Origin: Phytophthora colocasiae | Taxonomy: Eukaryota > Oomycota > Peronosporomycetes > Peronosporales > Peronosporaceae | NCBI GenBank assembly: GCA_018806915.1 | Contig: JAGKQI010000054.1 | Coordinates: forward strand, 248,001 to 312,000 | DNA length: 64,000 nucleotides | Direction: 5' to 3' | In this document: in pieces, positions 20,766-30,919 of the stretch | Numbering within the stretch: position 1 is the stretch's first letter | Layout: each line of letters opens with the position of its first letter | Notes under the pieces: model-generated | What the model was told of the DNA's origin: nothing | The model's input: the letters and a program-made list of their open reading frames with translations, nothing else | Database searches by the model: none | Made by a program: the position numbers and the translations under genes

Positions 20766-22000
20766 TCAATACGGAATCGGCAGCTTAACGCACTGCTCCA
20801 GGCCAGGGTAATCGGGCAGCTCCAGATTGAACTCTTCCGCCAATGACCTAAAGCGATCATCAAGTGCATACACACTGCGTTAGATACAAACCACTCGACT
20901 CGGTAACGCACGCGCGTACTTTGGCACGAAGCGTCCACCGACGTAATGAACTTTGTCAGGGCCAGTGAAGAACTTTGCACATAGCTTCGGAGCTGTCAAC
21001 GAGATCAACATCTTCGGTTCCAAGCCAACTCCATTCTCGTTTCCTATTCAATAATATTCCAAAGCGATACACTTATAAGCATCCTCCAGAAGTTCCAGTA
21101 CAAACGCGCACCTTTTTCAACGTGCCATCCCGACGGAATATCGATCGAAACGATCGGTGTCTGGCACTGTTGAAGCGTTCCGACGACGTGGTCAAACGGT
21201 GGGCGGATGCTTCCAGAGAAGCTAAACCCGAAAATACCGTCCAGGATCAAGTCGTACTCAACGTCCACAGTCGAGCTACGACAGCAACAGCATACACGTC
21301 AGTACTCCTTACCTTTCACCCTCTCCTAATTTCGTACGCGTTTTGGATCCGCTCGATGAATGGTATCTTAAGTTGCTCACACTGCGTCACCAGTCCCTAG
21401 TAGCAACGAGTCAAGCAAAACTATCAACAACTTCGTTGCCACACTTCAATCCAACCACAGCCTCAAACCTGGAATAGGGGCTTCGCACTGCGTTTCGGGT
21501 ACAAAATGCTAGGCGAATATCCAAAATGCTTCAAACCAAAACCCTCGAAACCATCAGTCCTCCAACTACTACATAACCTCATATCTTCGTAGTATTACCA
21601 CTAAATGACGAGCAGCCACCAACGCGTCGCCACTATCCACATCAACAACGTACGAAATCACTCTCAGTCTTGTGGATTCCATGAAATCGTCAACATTTCC
21701 ACTAACCCATTGTTTCCAGGACCTGCAACTACCAGTACCCGTTTAAACCCTCCATTAGTAGCAGTAGACTCCGCAGTGTTTCCATCTCTAGGGAACTGTT
21801 TCCCAACCGCAGCAGCCACACTAAATCCTGCCAATTCCATCAACTGGTCGATACTAAATCCATGTACACTACTCATCAGTAGTTCATCGAAACGCTGTGC
21901 TTCACACTGTCCCAAGTACTAGGTAACATAATACACACAAGTCAGTCCTATCAACATACACACACAGAACTGAGCTGCTTCATACGCGCTGCATCTTCAT
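20766..22000 (-). CDS. NAXE: NAD(P)H-hydrate epimerase (YjeF_N family), eight exons
   Basis: No single long ORF covers this gene. I built it from exons 21986-22000, 21707-21918, 21599-21632, 21469-21528, 21338-21396, 21112-21275, 20920-21043 and 20766-20847. All introns have GT-AG ends, and the phases sum to 249 codons plus a stop. The product carries the family signatures in order: [42 protein letters not shown] (the glycine-rich loop is created by splicing), [34 protein letters not shown] and GGRFVP. The enzyme interconverts R and S forms of hydrated NAD(P)H so that the dehydratase can repair them. The N terminus is very short (MKMQR before the domain), so a targeting peptide is not evident. 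Only 154 bp separate its ATG from that of the divergent proteasome gene, which suggests a shared promoter region. Confidence 0.85.
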
Positions 22001-22154
22001 CACCAATGTATTTTGAACAATCAATTATTGTTATCCATTTTAATTTTATCCAATCATCTCCTCTCATCTAACGAGATCTAGTCTCAAGTACATCCCATAT
22101 CTTTTCCCCCTTCCTAAAAAAATCTATTGCTAATTAAGAGACCTAAGAAGGAGA

Positions 22155-23120
22155 ATGTTCCGCAACCAATACGACACGGACGTGACAGTGTGGAGTCCGC
22201 AGGGCCATCTGCACCAGATCGATTACGCCATGGAGGCCGTGAAGCAGGGCAGTGCGTGTCTGGGCCTCACGTCCAACAAGTTTGTGGTGCTTTGCGGTAT
22301 CAAACGCCAGAGTCTGGAGCTGGCTGAGCACCAGAAGAAGGTCTTCAAGATCGACGAGCACATGGGCATCGCTATCTCGGGACTAACGGCTGATGCACGC
22401 ACGCTGGCGCGTTTTATGCGCACTGAGAGCCTCAACCACAAGTTTGTGTATGGCAGTGCTATCACAGTGGGGCGTTTGGTCTCGGACGTGGCAGACAAGA
22501 AGCAGGAGTGTACGCAATCGTACATCCGTCGTCCGTACGGCGTGGGGCTGCTGGTGGCTGGTGTTGACGTACGTGCAAATTTGTAGAGATTATTATAGTT
22601 GAAAGAAGATCTCACTGTTTGTGTCATTACAGAAAAAAGGAGTGCACCTTTACCAGACGTGTCCTTCGGGCAATTACTACGAGTACAAGGGCATCGCTAT
22701 TGGTGCGCGGTCGCAGTCGGCACGCACGTATCTGGAGAAGCATTTCGAGAGCTTCCCGAACTGTGAGTTGATGGAACAGTGGAAGTTTTTGGTGTTGTTG
22801 AGAAATGCTGACGAGATGTTGTTAATCAGTGGGCAAGGACGAGCTGATTCACCACGCACTGCAGGGCGCACGTGGTTGCCTTCAGGGTGACCAGGAGCTG
22901 ACAGCTAACAATGTCACTATTGCTGTTGTGGGCGTGGACCAGCCTTTCAAGATCATCGAAGGCGCCGAGCTTCAGCCTTACGTACGTACATGTCGAACTG
23001 TATTGAAGAGGATAATCTGGAACTAACTCTATACTGTTGTGTCATTGTCTGCAGATTGATGCTGTCGAGGTGTCTGACGTGAAGGAGGATGAAGACGGAG
23101 ACGCTAAGATGGAAGAATAA
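22155..23120 (+). CDS. PSMA1: 20S proteasome subunit alpha type-1 (alpha 6)
   Basis: Four exons (22155-22568, 22633-22762, 22830-22981, 23055-23120) give 253 aa, typical for the subunit. The start [17 protein letters not shown] is the characteristic alpha-1 N terminus and gating tail, followed by [14 protein letters not shown], the alpha-subunit signature. [16 protein letters not shown] and [13 protein letters not shown] identify the alpha-1 type rather than other alphas. The C-terminal exon is acidic ([10 protein letters not shown]), as in other alpha-1 proteins. Alpha subunits form the outer rings of the core particle and are not catalytic. Introns are 64, 67 and 73 bp with GTACGT or GTGAGT donors. 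Confidence 0.93.
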
Positions 23121-23456
23121 ACCGAAGACAGAGGAAGTCTTAGCTCGACTGGCAGCTGACCAACTTCAAGGTCACTGTTCGTGATCTTGCCAGACGGGTA
23201 CTTCAGTGGATCACTGTAAGAACGCTTAGCTCCGAAGAACATCGGAAATTGTTGCAGGACGAAGCTAATTATCTGCAGAGAAACACGCAACCAGTTTAAC
23301 AGACAAGTTGGCCAGCGATGACGTCAAACGGATCCTGCCTCAGCGCCTTATCCTCGCCAGGGAATCATCTACTGACTCTGTTGATTGTATATTTATAGGG
23401 GTAAGCTTACAAGCTCGCAAGTGTTTAACTCTGGAGATTATTCTGAACAGGGTAAG
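23121..23456. other. Intergenic, no feature seen
   Basis: Frames here are short or overlap the next gene without family support. A TATA-like stretch occurs near 23387. It probably holds the proteasome 3' UTR and the leader of the ankyrin gene. Confidence 0.4.
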
Positions 23457-24205
23457 ATGGATGCCAAGGCAGGCACAGACGAACGATTCTACACGCCTCG
23501 TAGCTCTGCTCGACGCGGATATTCCAGCACTGCAAGTTCCGAGGATGAGCGCTTCGTATCACCTCGAGAGAGCGCTCGCTCTGTGTCGTCCGATGACAAT
23601 GAGTTCGTCACTCCTCGAGAAATCGCCCCCGTTGTTGCCTACGCTCCTCGAGCCACTACATCGACGACAACGTACAAGGATGCAGCATTCCGAGCGAGTA
23701 GTAAGCGTTTACCTGTAGCTGAACCGGTCTACGGCTCGTACAACTACAAGCACAATGGGAAGAATGTATCGGAGCTGCGTGATGCTGTTCCGCCTGCAGA
23801 CGATTACGATTTATTCTCAGCTGCGCGTCACAACCGATACGACTCCGTCATGTACATGCTGGACCAAGGGGTACCGGTGAACTCAAGGGATGTTTTTGGC
23901 AATAGTTTGCTGTCCATTGCGTGTCAGAACGGACTCAAGCGGATTGTCAAGCTCGCATTACGCCGTGGGGCAAACATCAACAGCCAGAACGTAAGTTCAC
24001 GTTGGCAAACGTTGTGAATTGTTGACTTCACTAACGTTTTGGTATACAGAATCGAGGGAACACAGCGCTACACTTCTGCTTTGCGTATGGATATGGAGAT
24101 TCACTTGGAGCTTATTTGATCTCAAAGGGAGCTGACACAACACTAGAGAACGACGATGGCATGGTTTGTTACTATGGTATTGCACAGACCTCTGCTCGCA
24201 AATAG
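23457..24205 (+). CDS. Ankyrin-repeat protein
   Basis: Two exons (23457-23990, 24050-24205) joined by a GTAAGT...TACAG intron encode 229 aa. The first half is low-complexity and contains three short repeats of the type ERFYTPRSSAR / ERFVSPRESAR / NEFVTPREIA, which look like phosphorylatable S/T-P-R motifs. The second half holds about three ankyrin units: DLFSAARHNRYDSVMYMLDQ, NSLLSIACQNGLKRIVKLAL, and NTALHFCFAYGYGDSLGAYL. The last ankyrin unit starts exactly at the exon junction. Ankyrin repeats mediate protein binding; no partner can be inferred. An earlier in-frame upstream extension exists but the ATG at 23457 begins the Ser-rich region cleanly. Confidence 0.75.
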
Positions 24206-24309
24206 ATTAATTCCCAATAGATTTAAACGCACAATATAATTTTGTTTTTGTGCAATTATATTTTTTCTTAGCGCCTATATATAACAAGTGTGAGAAGGAA
24301 GACTTTGGT

Positions 24310-26317
24310 ATGGTTTGCGAGCGCCATCTTGACTCCCCAAGGGAGCACTCGGACGATCCAATGGACGGTCGAAACCGTGCAGCGAGTGATGACTCTGATC
24401 TCGAAGAAGGTAGGCATCCACTACCATTTATTCTTTTATAAGATCGCTATCTCCTTCTCTACTTCTTGAAAGTTAAAATTATTTTTGTTTTATTCTGATA
24501 GAAATGATGCGTGTTAACGTGTTCGACTTCGAATGGAGACGCCAAATGCACGTTGGAGACCAGATTGATGCTCAGAATGTCTTTGGCAATTGGTGTCCGG
24601 CTAAAGTTCTTCAGATCGCAGATGGGGAAGTTCTGCTACAGTTCCTGAATATGCACGAGTCGTGGCATCACTGGTTGCAGCTTGATTCTGGCAGGTTAGC
24701 ACAATCAGGGACAAAGGTACAGGAAGAATCGATGCACTGATGCTATTTTATTCTGATAAATATTTTTTTTCTTTGTCAGGCACGGAATGACAGTGTTCCT
24801 ATTCGACAAGCTCAGCAGATTGAAGTGCGTCCTGGTGGAGGGAACAGCAGTTTATGGAAAGAAGCGCTAGCTGTAAGGGCTGCTGGATCGTCAGTGTTGG
24901 TGCGGTATCCTGGACGTGATCAGAAGTTCGATGAGTGGATTCAGTTCACGCCCGCGAAAGTGGCACCGGCTGGTGAGCATTTGCAGCTTCGTGGACGTGG
25001 CAATATGCTGGAACAGAGAAAGATGGCGCTGGATGCACCAAACGTGACACATCGCCGTGTTATTCAAGCCCAGAATCCCAGATTTATTCACTACCGGGAA
25101 TCACTGCAGACTACGTTGGGGTTGAGGATTTTTCCTATCGAAGGAGACGGTAACTGCCTGTTTCGCTCTGTAAGTCATCAGGTGTATGGCGATGACACCC
25201 ACCATGCACTTGTGCGTGCAGCTTGTATGGATTATATGGAGAGTGAGAAGGAATACTTTGAGCCGTATGTGGTCGGGGATATGGCTGCGTTCATGCGCTA
25301 TTTGCGCCACAAGAGACGTGATGGCGTTTGGGGAGATGATCCAGAGCTACAGGCCTTATGTGAGCTATACGACCGACCTGCTGAAGTGTTTGCTTATGAC
25401 CCCCAGCAAGGATTCCGGAAGCTTCGTTGCTTTCATGAGAACAGTGGCCTTGCTCGCAGTAGACCTCCTATTCGGTAAGTTAGCGTAGGGTGAATTGACT
25501 TGACGATTGGATTTTCTCATGTGTATGCGTGGCTTGACTTCAGATTGAGCTACTACGGAGGGGGTCACTATGATTCCCTTATTGGTCCTGATCACCAAGT
25601 GAATTTAGTTCAAGAGACTCCAGGTCAATGGGAGCAGAGACATATTAGCTATTCCCATCGTATTAATTCCCGTGAAGCGCGTACTGACGTCTCGAGCGTG
25701 GAGCAGGTGGTGCAGGCTCAATCTGACCGCGAACGCACTGAAGTGGAGCAACTGGAACAGATTCTCATGGTACTGTATATGCGCTTGGTGTTTGTAGTCT
25801 CAAAGATCTAACGTGGTTTTTGTGCAAACGTTAGCAATCCCGAAACGAGTTTGACGCCATGGACAACAGCTTAGAAGATACATTGAAACTCTCACTTGCG
25901 GACCACGAACGAGAGATTTTGCCAGCACAGGCTCTCCAAGAACGTCAAGAGATTGAAAATGCTACTCGAGAGAGCGAGATGGCAGCTATTCAGGCTGAAT
26001 TGCTGGCAAAAGCGAAAGCAGAGTCAGAAGAAGAGCATATGAAATCTGCAATTCAAGCATCTTTAGGAGGGCATGTGCCAGCGAGTGATGGAGACTTTGA
26101 CGCACAAATGACAGCGGCTATCCAAGCATCACTTGGAGGAATTCCAGCAGCAAGTGGGGGTGAGGATTATGATGAACAACTACGCCTGGCCATGGAGTTG
26201 TCAGCTCAAGAGTTCACACCACCACAGGCCCTAGGACTGTACGGGGATGACTCAACTAACACTGATGAAATGGACGAACTCCAACGTGCAATCCAGGCCT
26301 CATTGGAGAAGCCTTGA
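24310..26317 (+). CDS. OTU-family deubiquitinase with Tudor-like N part and C-terminal ubiquitin-interacting motifs
   Basis: Five exons (24310-24409, 24502-24716, 24780-25474, 25544-25769, 25835-26317) with GT-AG introns give 572 aa. Residues about 40-170 hold two Tudor/agenet-like segments (GNWCPAKVLQI...SWHHWLQL and SSVLVRYPGRDQKFDEWI). The OTU protease core follows, with EGDGNCLFRSV (catalytic Cys231) and GGHYDSL (His345), closest in style to the OTUD5 group (CMDYM, YFEPYV). The last exon contains about five helical motifs of the UIM type (AIQASL twice, RLAMELSAQE, RAIQASLEKP, TLKLSLADHE) separated by charged linkers. It should cleave ubiquitin chains, with the UIM array holding the chain. 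It is convergent with the S9 peptidase, with 193 bp between stops. Confidence 0.85.
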
Positions 26318-26340
26318 GAGCTTAGTTTGAGTAAAGGGTA

Positions 26341-26493
26341 GATTCGATTCAATACAACGCTATACATTGTCGACACGAATCCCTTTAAAGCTAAGAGGTC
26401 AGAAGTGCAGTTTTGCGGTGAACATCTTGAAGTACTGATACTCTAGAATCGATTCAATACAGCATTGCCAAAGTCAACATGAACCGAATTCCC
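26341..26493. repeat. Imperfect direct repeat between convergent genes
   Basis: The segment from 26341 (AGATTCGATTCAATACA...) recurs in diverged form from 26445 (AGAATCGATTCAATACA...), both ending in a GAAT-TCCC-type block. It lies in the 193-bp space between the deubiquitinase and peptidase stops and may affect 3' end formation of both. Confidence 0.4.
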
Positions 26494-26510
26494 TCAACTT
26501 CATAATCCTA

Positions 26511-28943
26511 TTACAGATTAGCTTGAACGTATTCAGCGATACGCTGCTCCATGTAAATTCGGTCTTCTAGGTGGCGAGGGGAGTGGCGTTCACCGGGGAA
26601 GAGCAGCAGGTCGTAGTGCTTGCGTGCATTGATCAGCGCCGAGATAAGACGTGCTGTGTGGCGGAAGTGCACATTCTCGTCAATCAGACCGTGGATAAGC
26701 ATTAGCTTTTGTCCGCTTTGCATATTTCCAACAGCCTCCATCACAGAACCCTCGAAGTAGCCCCCCGGATTCAGCTGTGGCGTCGACATATACCGCTCCG
26801 TGTAGCAAGTATCATATCCATCCCAACTCGTTACAGGAGCACCGGCAATCGCAAGCTTGAAAGTCTCGGGTGCCTTCATGAGGCTAATAGCGGCCATGTA
26901 ACCACCATAGCTCCAACCGTAAATCCCTACACGTCCTTCAATGGTGATACCTTCGTTCACAAGCTTTTGGACGCCATCCTGCTGATCTAGAATTTCTACA
27001 GTGCCCATGCAATGCTTGATCGCGCCCTCAAAAGCTGATCCACGACGGAAGCTACCGCGATTGTCCACCTTCAGCACAGCGTATCCCATGTCACGAAACC
27101 TCTGCGCTCGCATATCTACCGTCATTGCCCACATGCGACCGACACGCTGCACATGAGGACCGCCGTAGACACTTACCATTGTGGGGTACGGCCCATCACC
27201 ATGGATTTTCGGATCTGGGAGGTACACTGCTCCATAGAGAGTTTCCTTCCCGTCACGTGTCGGGAACGAAATAATTTTGGGTTCACACAGCTTACCTTGA
27301 GCCTGCAGAATCGACACACGGAGGTCTTCCTGCTCAGTCGTCAAAGGATACGCCAAATCCTGAATCCCCTGGAAGAGTGCAGCTAGGTCTGCAGGTACCG
27401 GAGCTGGAACTACTGCAGAACTTGGATCTGCAAACTCAACGGGTTTGACGGCCGCAATTTCAGCATCGGAAGGCACGGCGCACACAAGAGCTTGCGTAGG
27501 TGTCGTTGTGTTGCTGTAGACATCAACAAACGTGCGACAACTGCCATCCATAACGACACTATGCATGCCTTCAGCACCAGTAAGTCTGGTAGGAGGAAGG
27601 TTTGGGTCGCTATTCGGAAAAAGCGATGTCACGTATAGATGACGTTCCAGGGGCGAATCTGCGGTACCACAGAAGTAAACACGTCCTTGAGCCAAGTCGA
27701 TGCCTTCAACAGATTCCACATTCCACTTGCCACTTGTAACTGCTCCAAGAAGTCTCGCACCCGGAGCTCCAGCTGTGTATTCGTACAGATATAAGTGCAT
27801 GTAGCCGCATCGCTCAGATCCCCACAAGAACCGGAACGTGTTCTTGTTCTCAGCTTCAATATTACGGAACAGGTAGTTCGAGTTAAGCCACACTGAGTTC
27901 GTTTCATGGATCAGCGTCGTAGCGCGTCCCGTCTGCACGTCAAAGCGTAAGAACATGACCTCTGTCTGCAGTCGATTCAGTCTCTGCACGACGAGGGACT
28001 GGTCAGGTAGCCAATTGACCCTGGAAACGTAAAAGTCCGGGTCTGGGTTCACGGCTGCAAAATCCATCCACACAGGTGTGGGGATCTGCTTGTGATGGTC
28101 AAGAAACTGGAGTCCAGCATGTTCCTGTTCAGCATGAGGCAACTTAATAACCCCCAGTCGTCTCTTGGGGTTCGCAGCACCTGCGAAAGGATAGCGATGG
28201 TCCTCCTGTGCCGCGTCTCCCGTCGGTTCGGGGCTTCCCGAGTGCATGATCCTGAATTTGGGGATATGACTCTCATCGATTTCTTCAAAAGCAAGTCTCG
28301 AGCTATCGGGAGACCACCAGAATCCTCGAAAGCGGCTGAGCTCCTCTTGTGTCAAGAAACAAGCCAAACCATTGGACTTGCCATCTACCCCTCGAGCTCC
28401 TTGAGTCACTTGAACAGCTTCTTGTCCTCCCTCCGTTACAGTACTAGAGATAACGTAGATCTCTTTATCCTGAACGAAAGCAACCCACCTCCCATCCGGT
28501 GAAAACTGTGGGTCAATAGCTCCTCCTGCTGCTCCAGTTGAAGCCTTGTCAAAGAGCAACTTGAGTTCAGCTCCTGGTTGTTCTTGAATGTACAGATCAC
28601 CTTGAAGAGGGTACAAAAGTCTCTGCGAATGAGGCGATGGATTCCACGCGTACGACGTGATCCCGACCCCCATTTGACGCTGGCGTTCGCGTCTCAGTTT
28701 CTCCTCCAGACTCAGATTCCCCTCCGTGTTGCCTTGGTTAGGAGGAGCTGCTAACAGCGACACACGACGAGAAGTGACGTCCAGAGCGTATAATTGGCGT
28801 GACAGGCCACTTTGAGCCCCCGGGGCGTGTAAGAAGGCCACAATTCGTCCGTCAGGGCTGAAGCTTACGTTAGCAGGTGCACTGAGCCCTGGTGCGGGCA
28901 TCTTGGCCACGTCTTCGAGCGCGATAAGCTCCCGCGCGGCCAT
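26511..28943 (-). CDS. Dipeptidyl-peptidase, S9 prolyl oligopeptidase family (DPP IV/8/9 type)
   Basis: A single-exon gene of 810 aa. The N-terminal two thirds is a beta-propeller (repeated SPDGR and SPDSSRLAF blades, WWSPDSSRLAFEEIDES including a Glu-Glu pair of the type that binds the substrate amino terminus in DPP IV relatives). The C-terminal alpha/beta hydrolase has the nucleophile in GWSYGGYMA (Ser678), the Asp in HGLIDENV (Asp755) and the His in GERHSPR (His787). It would release X-Pro or X-Ala dipeptides. There is no signal peptide or N-terminal membrane anchor, so it is probably cytosolic like DPP8/9. The ATG at 28943 is supported by an initiator match only 15-25 bp upstream. Confidence 0.9.
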   Translation of the reverse strand: MAARELIALEDVAKMPAPGLSAPANVSFSPDGRIVAFLHAPGAQSGLSRQLYALDVTSRRVSLLAAPPNQGNTEGNLSLEEKLRRERQRQMGVGITSYAWNPSPHSQRLLYPLQGDLYIQEQPGAELKLLFDKASTGAAGGAIDPQFSPDGRWVAFVQDKEIYVISSTVTEGGQEAVQVTQGARGVDGKSNGLACFLTQEELSRFRGFWWSPDSSRLAFEEIDESHIPKFRIMHSGSPEPTGDAAQEDHRYPFAGAANPKRRLGVIKLPHAEQEHAGLQFLDHHKQIPTPVWMDFAAVNPDPDFYVSRVNWLPDQSLVVQRLNRLQTEVMFLRFDVQTGRATTLIHETNSVWLNSNYLFRNIEAENKNTFRFLWGSERCGYMHLYLYEYTAGAPGARLLGAVTSGKWNVESVEGIDLAQGRVYFCGTADSPLERHLYVTSLFPNSDPNLPPTRLTGAEGMHSVVMDGSCRTFVDVYSNTTTPTQALVCAVPSDAEIAAVKPVEFADPSSAVVPAPVPADLAALFQGIQDLAYPLTTEQEDLRVSILQAQGKLCEPKIISFPTRDGKETLYGAVYLPDPKIHGDGPYPTMVSVYGGPHVQRVGRMWAMTVDMRAQRFRDMGYAVLKVDNRGSFRRGSAFEGAIKHCMGTVEILDQQDGVQKLVNEGITIEGRVGIYGWSYGGYMAAISLMKAPETFKLAIAGAPVTSWDGYDTCYTERYMSTPQLNPGGYFEGSVMEAVGNMQSGQKLMLIHGLIDENVHFRHTARLISALINARKHYDLLLFPGERHSPRHLEDRIYMEQRIAEYVQANL

Positions 28944-28957
28944 AGCAGAAGAACTCG

Positions 28958-28968
28958 ATGCGGAATGA
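28958..28968 (-). promoter_or_regulatory. Oomycete initiator upstream of the S9 peptidase
   Basis: On the minus strand TCATTCCGCAT fits the first eleven positions of the oomycete TCATTYYNCAW core exactly. It predicts a 5' leader of only about 15-25 nt before the ATG at 28943. Confidence 0.5.
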
Positions 28969-29201
28969 AGGCGGATTCGGATATGAGGGGGGAAAAGATG
29001 AGTGTGTCAAAGAGAGCATAGTGAAAACAAGAGAGAGAAAGTTCTATGCAACTTGGTGAAAACCTGTGAGTAGCATAACTATGGAGAGAGGGAAATGTTG
29101 GAAAATGAGTTGATGTTGCGTTTTAAGAATTAATATACTGTATTTGCAGTTGAAAATGGATTTGACGGGATAATCAGATTATCAGATTGTCGTCTACCAC
29201 G

Positions 29202-30694
29202 TCAGCAGTTGAACTGTGCTAGAATTGCATCCAGATCATTAGTAAAAGCCTATAGAACAGGAGAAAGTAAGCATAAAGAAGAAAAGTACAAACAAATTCA
29301 GCGGATAGTGTACCTGAGTATCAATGGCCTTCATGTCTAGATAATGTGGAGAAGTTAGGAAGTCTTACAAGTTTTCACGCCACAAACAACGTACCGAGTT
29401 CAGTCTCAACCTCTTGCAACTCTTGCAACAGATTCTCTTGACGTTGCTTCACGTCCAGTTGGAAAACGTCGTCACGTAATCGAGAGAGGGATGAGTTTTC
29501 ACCATTTGAGGAATTAAGCAAAATCTCTTCGACTCGACTGGCTTCGAACTCGTCGAGATCCGTCTTGAGGCAACACTCGAGTTGATACGCTTCTGCTTCT
29601 TTTCGGAATGCCAGTACCTGATTTTCTCGATTCCGTCGCTGATTCTGAATTTTGAGCTGCAAGTGTTCACAAAGTTAATGAAATTCCTACTATACCTCAA
29701 TGAATTTTATCATGGTTACCTCAACTTGTAGCGTTTGTGGATCTGCATATTCAGTTGGCTCTTGTTGTAATTCAGCGGCTAGCTTACGGTCTTGTTCCTG
29801 AAAATACAAAAAATGAATCTTGCTCAAGAATAAAAGCATCACTAAACCGACGTACCAACAAGTTTAGTGCTTGCTGCGTTTCCTGTTCGTGGGCCTCTTT
29901 CCATGCTTGTAGGTCGATGATAGCTTTATTAATCTGCAAAAGTAAGACAAAAGAAAATCAGCATTCGTGTGGTTTTACTAAACTTTCTTGTCTTCTACGT
30001 ACCTCTTCAAGTGTCTTGCCCGCAATTGAGCTCTCCAAATCCAGCGCTTCCACTGCACTTTCGAGGTCTCTGTCATCATCGTCATCGATAAGTGCTCTTT
30101 CACCTGTTGTTCCCCAATTATTGTCGCTCTCTCCGGAAAAGTCAATTTCAGGGGTGATTTCTTGGCTACCCGCTTCTGACAACGTTAACTCGACTTCATC
30201 TTTGCACCTTGGTTCAAAGTTGCTTTGATTTTGCTCCACGTTGTCGTCACGCATGGATGTGGAGCTACAGCTAACAAGGTTCAAATTCTCTCCGAGTGGA
30301 GGGAGTGAAAACTTAACCGGAGTGTTGACAGGACTACATGTAATAAGAGGGGGTACATGACGAGGGTGCCTTCGATTCTGCGATGGAAACAATTTCCGCT
30401 TTAACGTAGCAAATTTACTCGTGACTTCAGCAACAGGAGCGTTCTTGTTTTTGTTGGTTTGGTCGTCGACTGGCTGCTTTAAGGACGTAGCATCTTCAGT
30501 CCGACAGTCATTTTCATTTGTTTCATTCTGCGTTTTCACATCCTCTGCATTCGATCGAAACAGCATCTAGACAGCTGATTAGTGCTAGTAGTGTCAAACT
30601 TCTATCTATCAATTGAGCTCACCCGGATCAACCTTCTTCCCTGTCGTGTCGGCTGCGATTCCGGTGCATGAGGGTCTGGCACTCCCTGGTTCAT
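29202..30694 (-). CDS. Coiled-coil protein of unknown function, seven exons
   Basis: Exons 30623-30694, 30003-30566, 29856-29933, 29720-29797, 29395-29656, 29314-29336 and 29202-29249 join in frame with GT-AG introns to give 374 aa. One exon is only 23 nt. The first part (to about 150) is polar and disordered-looking, with a basic KLFPSQNRRHPRH patch and the motif VNTPVKFSLPPLGENLN. A very acidic stretch (DDDDDRDLESAVEALDLE) follows. The last 150 residues look like continuous coiled coil (Leu/Glu/Gln heptads). The C-terminal tail NDLDAILAQFNC comes from the last two small exons. The layout (disordered N terminus, coiled-coil C terminus) recalls structural or kinetochore/centrosome adaptors, but I recognise no family. 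The final two exons rest on frame and splice signals alone; without them the frame would stop at 29375. Confidence 0.7.
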
Positions 30695-30869
30695 TGTTGC
30701 CAAAACTCAAGAAAATATTCTCCGACGAAAGCTAATTCCAGCAACTGTTGCAACTAATGTATGGTTGCAGGCTGCAACCGTCCAACCGATCGCGCAAAAG
30801 ATCGCGACCATACATCGCAGAACGGCTCTTCATAGCCCTGCAAGATCGCACCACTCACTTGAGATCTGC

Positions 30870-30883
30870 TCTCATTTGGAAAA
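30870..30883 (+). promoter_or_regulatory. Initiator-like site upstream of the EGF-repeat gene
   Basis: TCTCATTTGGAAAA about 40-50 bp before the ATG at 30920 has the TCATT core and an A-rich follow-on, a partial match to the oomycete initiator. The divergent coiled-coil gene starts 226 bp away. Confidence 0.3.
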
Positions 30884-30919
30884 CTACAGCCTGGTGAACA
30901 AAAGACAACCAGGGTAACC

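Noticed and set aside
21044..21915. Separate small minus-strand ORFs as independent genes or pseudogene fragments
   Set aside because: They join by GT-AG introns into one intact NAD(P)H-hydrate epimerase gene.
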